Below, one piece after another: positions 8,794 to 16,083 of a stretch of DNA of 64,000 nt. A program made the position numbers and the translations under genes. The notes beneath the pieces are model-generated. The model saw only the letters and a list, made by a program, of their open reading frames with translations. It had not been told where the DNA came from and searched no databases. This DNA comes from G965230065 sp965230065 (lineage in GTDB: Bacteria > Bacteroidota > Bacteroidia > Cytophagales > Cyclobacteriaceae): positions 2,666,001 to 2,730,000 of the forward strand of contig OZ245942.1 of the NCBI GenBank assembly GCA_965230065.1. The letters run 5' to 3'. Within the stretch, counting starts at the first letter, position 1, and each line of letters starts with the position of its first letter.

Positions 8794-8827
8794 GCTTTCG
8801 GTAAATTGTTTTCCGAAAGCTTTTTTT
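8794..8827 (+). terminator. Rho-independent terminator
   Basis: GCTTTCGG (8794-8801) pairs with CCGAAAGC (8813-8820) around an 11-base loop, and seven T residues follow. It ends the DUF4097 gene. Confidence 0.85.
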
Positions 8828-8946
8828 ATGAGTTTCCTTTCGTTTTACAAACAATTTCTTTCCAAACACGTGAAAATATATAGAGGGTGTATGAGAGAGC
8901 ACACAGATTGTGCTCAAATAAATGTTGAATTAAAATATTTGAAGAT

Positions 8947-9420
8947 ATGGAAACTGTTAGTGAAACCTTAGAAAATTATTTGGAAACTTTGGTGGAAAAA
9001 AACCGCCGAAGTATTGAAGTATATGATAAAGCAGCCAGTGTCGTGAATAATGAGCCTATGGCCATGCTTTTTGACCGAATGCGTCAGCAAAGGCTGTATT
9101 TTGAAAACATATTAGAAAGGATAGTAGAAGAGCAAGGTGGTGAAGTTGAAGAAGAGTTTAACCTGAAAGTGCTGGCCCGCAAAGTGTGGTTAGACATACG
9201 CACATTGATGGTATACCGTAACGAATACGATATCTTATCCGAAATCCGGAAAGCAGAAACTTCCCTGAAAAAAAACATAGAAGAAGTACTTGCTGAAGAA
9301 GGTATACCGGAAAGCGATCAAAAAATTGTGAGAACACAATTAAAGATAATAGGTGATGACCTTAGAAACATTGAAAAGTTGCAAGCGGAATATTCAGATA
9401 AGCTGGGTATTAATTACTAG
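8947..9420 (+). CDS. Ferritin-like four-helix protein (PA2169/DUF2383-like)
   Basis: This 157-residue protein has no signal peptide and is predicted to be all helix: four amphipathic segments at about 1-30, 35-65, 80-110 and 115-150. The opening (LENYLETLVEKNRRSIEVYDKAASVVNN) resembles the DUF2383/PA2169 family of ferritin-like four-helix bundles. The usual metal-binding Glu/His set is not obvious, so iron binding is uncertain. It stands alone between two terminators. Relatives are often stress-related, but nothing here shows that directly. Confidence 0.65.
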   Translation: METVSETLENYLETLVEKNRRSIEVYDKAASVVNNEPMAMLFDRMRQQRLYFENILERIVEEQGGEVEEEFNLKVLARKVWLDIRTLMVYRNEYDILSEIRKAETSLKKNIEEVLAEEGIPESDQKIVRTQLKIIGDDLRNIEKLQAEYSDKLGINY

Positions 9421-9425
9421 TGTTT

Positions 9426-9460
9426 AAAGCGCTACCTTCCAACAGGCAGCGCTTTTTTTT
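9426..9460 (+). terminator. Rho-independent terminator
   Basis: AAAGCGCT (9426-9433) pairs with AGCGCTTT (9448-9455) and a T-run follows to 9460. It ends the ferritin-like gene. Confidence 0.85.
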
Positions 9461-9682
9461 CTCAAGTTTCTTCAACTTAGCCTTCCCTACAAATGCCCTC
9501 AGCCTCTCCCAGGCAGTGATTCCAATGAAAATATCCACAAATTCCAATTAATGTAATAATAAAGTGATTTGTGGTTATAATAAACCCCTTGTATCTTCTA
9601 ACTTTCAGTTCCGAAAATAATAAGTACCGGAATGCGTTGAGTAATTACAAAAGTAAAGTTGTAGTTGCCAGGCCATGTTGTT

Positions 9683-9862
9683 ATGAAAAGAGAACTCCGG
9701 ATAAAGATATATTGGGTAATGACAATACTTTTTATAATTGCCGCATCAGGATGTCGCAGTGCGGGAATTTCCTGTCCGGGCGTAGGTGGCAAAGCACAGA
9801 GCTATGAGCTGAAAGGCAGCCCGAAAGTAAAATACGACAAACATGGCCGGATCAAAAGATAG
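9683..9862 (+). CDS. Small lipoprotein, 59 residues
   Basis: The ATG at 9683 is preferred over the TTG at 9665 because it places a charged n-region (MKRELRIKIYW) before the hydrophobic core and a lipobox (AASGC, Cys24). The mature peptide is only about 36 residues, begins CRSAGISCPGVGG, contains a second Cys and ends in a basic tail (KYDKHGRIKR). I do not recognise a named family, although short Bacteroidota lipoproteins with a Cys-Pro motif and a basic tail are common. It precedes the repeat-rich secreted protein by 39 bases and may be co-transcribed with it. Confidence 0.7.
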   Translation: MKRELRIKIYWVMTILFIIAASGCRSAGISCPGVGGKAQSYELKGSPKVKYDKHGRIKR

Positions 9863-9901
9863 CCATCAAAGCATTGTGGACGAAAAAAAACTCCCATCCT
9901 A

Positions 9902-11113
9902 TTGCAATTTTTTCGCTTATATATACTCCTTTTTATTTGTTTTCTGAGCTTGTCAGTGGCTTCACCACATGCACATGCGCAGGATAAGAAGAAAATATTC
10001 TCGATCAAAAAAGATCGTAAACAAAGAAAAGCAAAGCTGCCTAAAAATAACAAAGCACGAAAAGGGGCAAAAAATAAGTACAAAAGACCCCGCTCTAAGT
10101 CCTCTTCTAAGCAGGCAGTAGACAATTATACTTCCCCGAAAACAAAAACAAAATCGGGAATAGCAAAAGATAATTACAGGCGCCCCCGGTCTAAAAATAT
10201 TTCTACAAAAGGGAAGGATACTTTCATTCCCCCTCCTACCCTGCAGAAATCAGGAATAGCCAAAGACAATTACACGCGTCCCCGATCTAAAAATATTTCT
10301 ACAAAAGGACGGGACACCTACATTCCTCCCCCTACCCTGCGAAAATCGGGAATAGTGCGGGATAACTATAAAAGACCCCGCAGTAAATCCATATCCACCA
10401 AAGGAAAAGATACGTATGTGCCACCGCCCACCGTCAGCCCATCCGGAGTGGTGCGGGATACGTACAAGCGGCCCAAAACCATATCAAATGACGAGCGGGT
10501 AAAGGTGAATGAAGCTAATGTGTACAGCTCTCCACCGCTTGAAGAAGGTTTAGGCAAGGTAGTGAAGCCACTGGTAGGAAAAAATTCCCCTTCCGTGTTT
10601 TATAAATTTGCAAAATATAAGAAAAAGAAAGACAAAGCAGGGCCGGAATCTTCGTTCCAGGGAAATATTAAAACCAAAGGACAAAAGGCTGAAGAACGGT
10701 ATCATGAAAAACAGGCCAAAAACATAGGAGGATATCAGGGAGAAATAAAAGGTTTAACCGAAAAAGGACAAGATAGATACTATAAAAAACTATCGGACAA
10801 GAAAAGTGGTGTTATTGGCGATATGAAGCGTCCTACCCAGCGGGCTGAAGCCAGGTACTACAAGAAATTATCGGAAGATATACATCAATTCAATGGGTTC
10901 ACCAAGGTGAGGAAGCCCGGAAAAGACATGCACCCAAGCGTAGAGTATTTGGGTGGAAAGACGAAAAACTCCTACCAGCAGCGGGAAAATCATAGAAAAA
11001 GAAAAATGTTTTGGTCGCGCATATTCAGAAAAAATGACCAGCCAAAACATCTGGATGAAAAACCTCGTAAGCCCAGATACGATAAAGGAGAAAGTGAAAT
11101 TTGGTATTATTAA
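9902..11113 (+). CDS. Basic repeat-rich secreted protein of unknown function
   Basis: The only usable start is TTG at 9902, giving 403 residues with a signal peptide that probably ends at AHA-Q (about residue 26). The mature protein is extremely basic. Residues 85-190 hold a tandem 32-residue repeat (SGIAKDNYxRPRSKxISTKG, then KDTYIPPPTL), three full copies and a part. Residues about 258-340 hold a second, looser 26-residue repeat around RYYKKLS. The C-terminus ends in Trp-Tyr-Tyr. I do not recognise the family. The Arg/Lys/Tyr/Pro composition suggests binding to an anionic surface such as LPS, exopolysaccharide or peptidoglycan, which is inference. It is probably cotranscribed with the small lipoprotein just upstream. 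Confidence 0.75.
   Translation: MQFFRLYILLFICFLSLSVASPHAHAQDKKKIFSIKKDRKQRKAKLPKNNKARKGAKNKYKRPRSKSSSKQAVDNYTSPKTKTKSGIAKDNYRRPRSKNISTKGKDTFIPPPTLQKSGIAKDNYTRPRSKNISTKGRDTYIPPPTLRKSGIVRDNYKRPRSKSISTKGKDTYVPPPTVSPSGVVRDTYKRPKTISNDERVKVNEANVYSSPPLEEGLGKVVKPLVGKNSPSVFYKFAKYKKKKDKAGPESSFQGNIKTKGQKAEERYHEKQAKNIGGYQGEIKGLTEKGQDRYYKKLSDKKSGVIGDMKRPTQRAEARYYKKLSEDIHQFNGFTKVRKPGKDMHPSVEYLGGKTKNSYQQRENHRKRKMFWSRIFRKNDQPKHLDEKPRKPRYDKGESEIWYY
10154..10480 (+). repeat. 96-bp in-frame tandem repeat
   Basis: Units begin at 10154, 10250, 10346 and (partial) 10442, each encoding 32 residues of the secreted protein. The units differ at scattered bases, so the duplication is not very recent. The exact period of 96 keeps the reading frame. 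Confidence 0.85.
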
Positions 11114-11143
11114 TTATATTTCACACCTCTCCATTACCTGTTT

Positions 11144-12310
11144 TTATTCCATATCCATAGTATGGTCCAAATTAATTTCCGGGGTTTTATGTTTGCCGCT
11201 AAATCTCCAAGTGACACCAACATTGATCAGATAGTCAGCAAAGGCAGCATCTCCATGGCGGGGGGTGCCTGTTGCCATTTCTCTTTGTTTATCAGTATAG
11301 CTCTGGGTACGATTACGGGCCAGGGCGATGGGTACGCTCACATTAAAAAACAAATTTCTGAAACCATAATTAAAACCAGGCTCAAGGGAAATCACATATC
11401 CTGGTCTTCTAAAACCCTCGCTTCCTCCTATTAAATCATATACTGGAATTCCTTCCAGTCTGCCTCCCAGGTAAAAATCTAAGCCATGAACAGGAGTCAT
11501 GTAGTTAAATCCCAGGCGGACTGCAAATTGGTCAGGCACAGACATGATGGATGAGGATGAGTTACTTCGGGAAACTCCATTAATTTCTCTCGGATTGACC
11601 AGGTAGTATGCGTTTCCGGTCAATATAAATGCATTTCCTAATTGTTGGTACCCTTGCAACTCGACGGTTATACCAAAACCTCCATCACCTGGTTGAATTG
11701 ATTGATCAACAGGGCGGGTTTCAGGCTCTCCATTTTCGCCCACATTGTAAAAAGTATCTGTTGCTTTATAATTACCGGTAGGAAACTTCATTCCTAGGGC
11801 AAGCGCAAAGTTGCCCTTAGCATGCTTTTCCTGATTGAGTAACCAATAACCAGCACTTAGGCGTAGATCAGCAAGTCCTTGAGAAGAAGTAGTATGGCGA
11901 TCTCCTAAACTGTTTCCTCCATGTTCATACATAGAAGAACGATCGTGATACACAAAGGGCACTGTTAAAGTAGCATAAAATCTTTTGGCAAAGGAGTAAG
12001 TGAAAGATAAATCCAGAAAATTTGAGTGATTGATCACTTGCGTACCGTTTTCTATGCGGTCGGGTTCTTCATGGTTTCCCCTAAAGTGCCTAAAAGATTT
12101 GAAGTACCGATAATTGGCACTAACCATAGACTCACCGGGTATGAGGATGGCACCTCCTCCTGTGCCACCCATACATCCTCCAAAGGACCTGATGGCTACA
12201 CACCCTTGACCATAGGTTTGCAGGCACAAAAAGGATAATAAAATTATCAACAACAGTTTTGGATTTGGGCCAATCAATTTTCTCCATTGTTCTGGTAAAG
12301 AATTAACCAT
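11144..12310 (-). CDS. Outer-membrane beta-barrel protein, transporter-like
   Basis: The 388-residue protein has a signal segment (KLLLIILLSFLCLQTYGQ, about 18-35), then a conserved-looking Cys-bearing head (GCVAIRSFGGCMGG) and an array of alternating hydrophobic/aromatic strands to the C-terminus (VGVTWRF). The architecture fits Bacteroidota outer-membrane proteins labelled putative transporter or porin. The two Cys residues close to the mature N-terminus could form a disulfide. It faces the repeat-rich secreted protein gene tail to tail with 30 bases between the stop codons. The substrate is unknown. Confidence 0.72.
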   Translation of the reverse strand: MVNSLPEQWRKLIGPNPKLLLIILLSFLCLQTYGQGCVAIRSFGGCMGGTGGGAILIPGESMVSANYRYFKSFRHFRGNHEEPDRIENGTQVINHSNFLDLSFTYSFAKRFYATLTVPFVYHDRSSMYEHGGNSLGDRHTTSSQGLADLRLSAGYWLLNQEKHAKGNFALALGMKFPTGNYKATDTFYNVGENGEPETRPVDQSIQPGDGGFGITVELQGYQQLGNAFILTGNAYYLVNPREINGVSRSNSSSSIMSVPDQFAVRLGFNYMTPVHGLDFYLGGRLEGIPVYDLIGGSEGFRRPGYVISLEPGFNYGFRNLFFNVSVPIALARNRTQSYTDKQREMATGTPRHGDAAFADYLINVGVTWRFSGKHKTPEINLDHTMDME

Positions 12311-12526
12311 AGACGTAGTAGTTTAAGTGAAAATAGGATGAGTAATATAAAAATAAGAATATTCTAGAATAAAGAAAAGAACATACTACTTACTATTAAT
12401 TTTTAAATTAATGAAAACACTTTTTTCAGAAAGAACTAAGTACCCTTTGAAACAAAAACGATTGTTATCAGTATTAATTAATTTGTATTATTGTAATCTG
12501 TCCTAAGTTAACAATAGAGAAAATAT

Positions 12527-12874
12527 ATGAAGTGGGAAGAAATTACATCTTTAGAACAAATTGATGCCATTGTAAAAAACTCAGTGAGTCAGCCAGTTAT
12601 TATTTATAAACATAGTACACGTTGCAGCATCAGTAGCATGGCACTCAGCAGACTGGAACGGGGATGGAATGAACAAGAAATGGAAAGTGTGCAAACTTAT
12701 TTCCTGAACCTGCTCAGTTACAGGGACATATCACAGGCAATAGCCGATGCTTTTGACGTGCGGCATGAATCCCCACAAGTGTTGCTCATCAAAGATGGAA
12801 AATGCACTTTCCACACTTCACACATGGCCATTTCGTATCAGGCATTAAAAAGCCAAATGGAAAAAAATTCTTGA
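12527..12874 (+). CDS. ytxJ: YtxJ-like thioredoxin-fold protein
   Basis: This 115-residue cytosolic protein has a thioredoxin-like fold. The motif HSTRCSIS carries Cys33 at the N-terminus of a helix, followed by SMALSRLE, and SPQVLLIKDGK forms the usual cis-Pro strand. The family is known as YtxJ or BrxC, a bacilliredoxin that removes bacillithiol from mixed disulfides on proteins. The classical motif has Pro after the Cys (TxCPIS); here it is Ser. A divergent OsmC thiol peroxidase-like gene lies tail to tail 32 bases away, so the pair may serve thiol stress. Confidence 0.85.
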   Translation: MKWEEITSLEQIDAIVKNSVSQPVIIYKHSTRCSISSMALSRLERGWNEQEMESVQTYFLNLLSYRDISQAIADAFDVRHESPQVLLIKDGKCTFHTSHMAISYQALKSQMEKNS

Positions 12875-12906
12875 AATCAGGAAAGAAACCTTTGCCTGTT
12901 TCGTTA

Positions 12907-13311
12907 TCAAAATTGAAAGATGACTTCCTGCTTTATATCTGGGTGAAGGCTCAATGCCACAGGGCATGCCAGGGCTGAATCTTTCAGGTGCTCGAGTTGT
13001 TCTGGTGAAGCATTTGTGTACTTCAGTCTAAAATCTATTCGTATTTTTGATATTTTACGGGGAGTATTAGCCATAAATTTAGTTACATCCGCTTCCAGTC
13101 CGTCTAAGGTTACATGCATTTTATTAGCCTCGATGCCCATAATGGTCATCATGCAACTGTACAATGAAGCACAGGTGAGGTCAGTGGGTGAAAAAGCTTC
13201 GCCTTTGCCGTTATTGTCGGTTGGGGCATCAGTAATGATAGTTTCCCCAGATTTGAGGTGAATGCCTTTGGTCCTTAAATTACCCAAATAGTTAGATTTA
13301 ATAGTGGCCAT
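12907..13311 (-). CDS. OsmC/Ohr family peroxidase-like protein
   Basis: The open frame starts at 13365, but the ATG at 13311 (MATIKSNYLGNLRTKG) is the normal family start and gives 134 residues. The two redox Cys are present: Cys53 in LYSCMMTIMG and the later one in LACPVALSLHP. OsmC proteins reduce organic hydroperoxides in the cytoplasm. It is divergent from the gene at 13365 and convergent with ytxJ. The exact subfamily (OsmC or YhfA-like) is not settled; the helix signature with the short MMTIMG spacing is closer to YhfA-like proteins. Confidence 0.87.
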   Translation of the reverse strand: MATIKSNYLGNLRTKGIHLKSGETIITDAPTDNNGKGEAFSPTDLTCASLYSCMMTIMGIEANKMHVTLDGLEADVTKFMANTPRKISKIRIDFRLKYTNASPEQLEHLKDSALACPVALSLHPDIKQEVIFQF

Positions 13312-13364
13312 AAACCAAATTTCCGTTTTTATTGTTAAATTAGTAATGTAATTTAATACATCCA

Positions 13365-14108
13365 ATGATAAAAGACTCTAACAAGAAATATATGCGAACG
13401 GGTATCATTTGTATGTGCCTGTTTTTATCGGCTTTTACGCTGAAAGCTCAGGAAAGGGAAGGATACTCGTATAGCCGTGAATTTATTTGGGGCATTAGCA
13501 AAAATACAAATTCCGGATTGATAGCCGGTATGGCCTTGAAGTTTAGCCGCAGTCTGCGAAAAGATCATTTTCAGTCATTCGGTTTAGAAATTGTAAATGT
13601 AAAGCATCCCAAAGAAGCCCGTTACCATTCGTTCAGTGGTAACACTTACATTTGGGGCAAACAAAACTATTTATTTTCCATAAGGCCACAATACGGAAGA
13701 GAATGGGTTCTTTTTAAGAAAGCTCCCCAACAGGGTGTTCAGATTAACGCCATCCTGGCGGGTGGACCCACCATTGGTTTGCTTACGCCCTATTATGTGC
13801 GTGTAGATGGAGACCCCGGTGGTAGTACACTAGAACCCTTTGACCCTGAAGTGCATACCTCAACCACCGACATACTGGGTAGTGGGCCTTTTCTCAAAGG
13901 ATTGGGAGAGTCGGATATCCTCTTAGGGTTGAACGTAAAAGCCTCCCTCAGCTTTGAGTTCGGTACTTTTAAAAACGATGTGACCGGCTTTGAAGCAGGT
14001 TTTCAGTTAGAGGCATTTCCCAATGAAGTGATTATTGTACCGGGAGCCGAAAACCGGGCTATCTTTCCTTCTGCTTTTATCATGTTGTTTTATGGTAAGC
14101 GAAAATAA
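13365..14108 (+). CDS. Conserved exported protein, probable beta-barrel
   Basis: The 247-residue protein has a signal peptide (TGIICMCLFLSAFTLKAQ, ending near residue 29) and then many short beta strands with aromatic ends. It closes with AIFPSAFIMLFYGKRK, a pattern seen in Bacteroidota outer-membrane proteins of unknown function. ATG at 13365 gives ten charged residues before the hydrophobic core; ATG at 13392 (MRTGII) would give a more standard signal peptide. A possible lipA promoter overlaps its 3' end. Function is unknown. Confidence 0.7.
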   Translation: MIKDSNKKYMRTGIICMCLFLSAFTLKAQEREGYSYSREFIWGISKNTNSGLIAGMALKFSRSLRKDHFQSFGLEIVNVKHPKEARYHSFSGNTYIWGKQNYLFSIRPQYGREWVLFKKAPQQGVQINAILAGGPTIGLLTPYYVRVDGDPGGSTLEPFDPEVHTSTTDILGSGPFLKGLGESDILLGLNVKASLSFEFGTFKNDVTGFEAGFQLEAFPNEVIIVPGAENRAIFPSAFIMLFYGKRK

Positions 14109-14113
14109 TTTTG
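14085..14113 (+). promoter_or_regulatory. Possible Bacteroidota-type promoter for lipA
   Basis: TTG at 14085-14087, an 18-base spacer, and TAATTTTG at 14106-14113 match the TTG / TAnnTTTG consensus. It overlaps the end of the preceding gene and would give a leader of about 85 bases. The -33 element is incomplete. Confidence 0.4.
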
Positions 14114-14205
14114 TTGTTTTGCGCTATAAAGCAAGAGAATGAACCCAAAACTTTTCTGCACCGTTAGATGTGCAGGATTAGTACAAACACAAGAAAAAAC
14201 TTTTC

Positions 14206-15087
14206 ATGATAGAATTACCAGTAATATCTGAAGATGCTACCACAAGAACGCGCAAGCCAGACTGGTTACGTGTGAAACTGCCTACAGGAAAAGAATATGC
14301 AAAAGTAAGAACAATTGTAGATGAGTATAAATTACATACTATTTGCCAAAGTGGCAATTGCCCCAACATGGGAGAATGCTGGGGCAATGGTACAGCTACT
14401 TTTATGATATTGGGAAATGTATGTACACGCAGTTGTTCTTTCTGTGCTGTGGCTACCGGAAGGCCTCCCGAATACGATGCTGACGAACCCCGCAGGGTAG
14501 CCGAAGCTATTCAGTTGATGGGTGTAAAACATGCCGTAATTACATCGGTAAACCGGGATGAACTCAAAGACCGTGGGGCGGAAATCTGGTACCAGACGGT
14601 AAAAGAAGTAAAAAACTTAAGTCCGGAAACTACGGTTGAGACTTTAATTCCTGATGTGAAAGGTAATTGGGAAGCCCTTTACCGTATGATAGATGCCGGG
14701 CAGGAAGTGGTATCACATAATGTAGAAACAGTAGAGCGGTTGTACAGGGCTGTGCGGCCCCAAGCCAAATATTACCGCAGTTTGGAACAACTCAAGCACA
14801 TCAAAGAATATGGCAAGCGCTCTAAATCAGGTATGATGCTGGGACTGGGCGAAACTGAAGAGGAAGTATATAAAGCTATGGATGATTTGGTAGCGCACGG
14901 ACTGGATGTGCTTACGTTAGGGCAGTATTTACAGCCTACCAAAATGCACCATGAAGTAATTGAGTTTATTCATCCCGATAAATTTGCCCGTTACAAAGAA
15001 GAAGGCTTGAAGCGAGGATTAAAATACGTGGAATCGGGACCGCTGGTACGTTCTTCATACCATGCAGAGCGGCATGTAAATGTATAG
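14206..15087 (+). CDS. lipA: Lipoyl synthase
   Basis: The 293-residue protein has both 4Fe-4S sites of the family: CQSGNCPNMGEC (Cys47, 52, 58) for the auxiliary cluster and the radical-SAM motif CTRSCSFC (Cys73, 77, 80). The C-terminal RSSYHAE supplies the conserved Ser ligand of the auxiliary cluster. The enzyme inserts two sulfur atoms into octanoyl groups on lipoyl domains of pyruvate and 2-oxoglutarate dehydrogenases and GcvH. lipB is not adjacent. A strong bidirectional terminator follows, shared with the convergent peroxiredoxin gene. Confidence 0.98.
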   Translation: MIELPVISEDATTRTRKPDWLRVKLPTGKEYAKVRTIVDEYKLHTICQSGNCPNMGECWGNGTATFMILGNVCTRSCSFCAVATGRPPEYDADEPRRVAEAIQLMGVKHAVITSVNRDELKDRGAEIWYQTVKEVKNLSPETTVETLIPDVKGNWEALYRMIDAGQEVVSHNVETVERLYRAVRPQAKYYRSLEQLKHIKEYGKRSKSGMMLGLGETEEEVYKAMDDLVAHGLDVLTLGQYLQPTKMHHEVIEFIHPDKFARYKEEGLKRGLKYVESGPLVRSSYHAERHVNV

Positions 15088-15110
15088 AAAATAACTTTTA
15101 TACGATAAGT

Positions 15111-15143
15111 AAGGCTGTCGAGAACCGACAGCCTTATTTTTTT
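15111..15143. terminator. Bidirectional terminator between lipA and the peroxiredoxin gene
   Basis: AAGGCTGTCG (15111-15120) pairs with CGACAGCCTT (15126-15135) around a short loop. A T-rich tract follows on the plus strand. It sits between convergent genes and can serve both. Confidence 0.85.
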
Positions 15144-15146
15144 GCA

Positions 15147-15782
15147 CTACAAATTAGGCTGAGGCGTTGTCCGTAAGTACGGCTTGATCACTTTATGGCC
15201 TTTTGGAAATTTTGAAGGAATGTCCTCATTACTTACAGAAGGCACAATAATGCAATCTTCCCCATGCTGCCAGTCTACAGGCGTGGCCACACTGTGGTCG
15301 GCCGTAAGCTGCAATGAGTCAATTACCCGTAAAATTTCATTAAAATTCCTTCCGGTAGATGCCGGATAGGTGAGTATGAGCTTGATGGTTTTATCAGGCC
15401 CGATTACGAATACCGAACGTACCGTTGCGGTGGCTGAAGCATTCGGGTGGATCATGCCATACAATAAGGCCACTTTTCTGTCAGAGTCAGCAATAATTGG
15501 AAAGTTGACAGTAGTATTTTGGGTTTCATTAATGTCAGGAATCCAGTTATTGTGCGAGTCCAGGTCGTCTACGCTAACTGCCATTACTTTGGTATTGCGC
15601 TTCGCAAACTCATCTTTCAACTGGGCAGTTCTTCCCAGTTCAGTAGTACAAACAGGGGTGAAATCAGCAGGATGTGAAAACAATACGCCCCAGCTGTCGC
15701 CAAGCCATTCGTAAAAATCAATTTCGCCCTCGGTAGTTTGGGCTGTAAAGTTAGGAGCTGTGTCTCCAAGTCTTAGTTCCAT
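15147..15782 (-). CDS. Peroxiredoxin, Prx6 (1-Cys) type
   Basis: The 211-residue protein has the peroxidatic motif SHPADFTPVCTTE with Cys45, and the Prx6-type C-terminal extension (VDWQHGEDCIIVPSVS, then FPKGHKVIKPYLRTTPQP). It reduces hydrogen peroxide and organic peroxides in the cytoplasm. Prx6-type enzymes usually lack a resolving Cys in the standard place; the second Cys in GEDCIIVP is conserved in many bacterial members. No OxyR-like binding site could be recognised upstream. Confidence 0.95.
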   Translation of the reverse strand: MELRLGDTAPNFTAQTTEGEIDFYEWLGDSWGVLFSHPADFTPVCTTELGRTAQLKDEFAKRNTKVMAVSVDDLDSHNNWIPDINETQNTTVNFPIIADSDRKVALLYGMIHPNASATATVRSVFVIGPDKTIKLILTYPASTGRNFNEILRVIDSLQLTADHSVATPVDWQHGEDCIIVPSVSNEDIPSKFPKGHKVIKPYLRTTPQPNL

Positions 15783-16083
15783 GGTTTTTAAGATTAGGGT
15801 TAATATAAAATTATTTGAATAAACGCTTAATGGTTTTGTAACATGATGAATGTAAAGGTAAACAATAGGCTGATAAAAAATTAAAGGATATGCATTGAAA
15901 GCAAGATTATTTTGTATTGAATGTTGCTTTATAGTTTATCTTAGTTTAAATTATAGTATTGTATTTTCCTGCCACCTATTCAAAATCAGTACGTTTATTT
16001 CTGGGCAAACTAAACTATTGGTATTTGGAATAACTTTCTAAAATAAGCAGGATAATTATGGGCAAACGGTAATCCCATACATA
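15783..16083. other. AT-rich divergent intergenic region
   Basis: This 301-base gap separates the peroxiredoxin and PAS-kinase starts. It is AT-rich, has no usable open frame and no clear hairpin. Promoters must lie here, but I could not find a convincing TTTG / TAnnTTTG pair for either gene. Confidence 0.5.

Noticed and set aside
10154..10480. CRISPR-like array
   Set aside because: The repeats are contiguous, in frame and without spacers; they encode part of the secreted protein.
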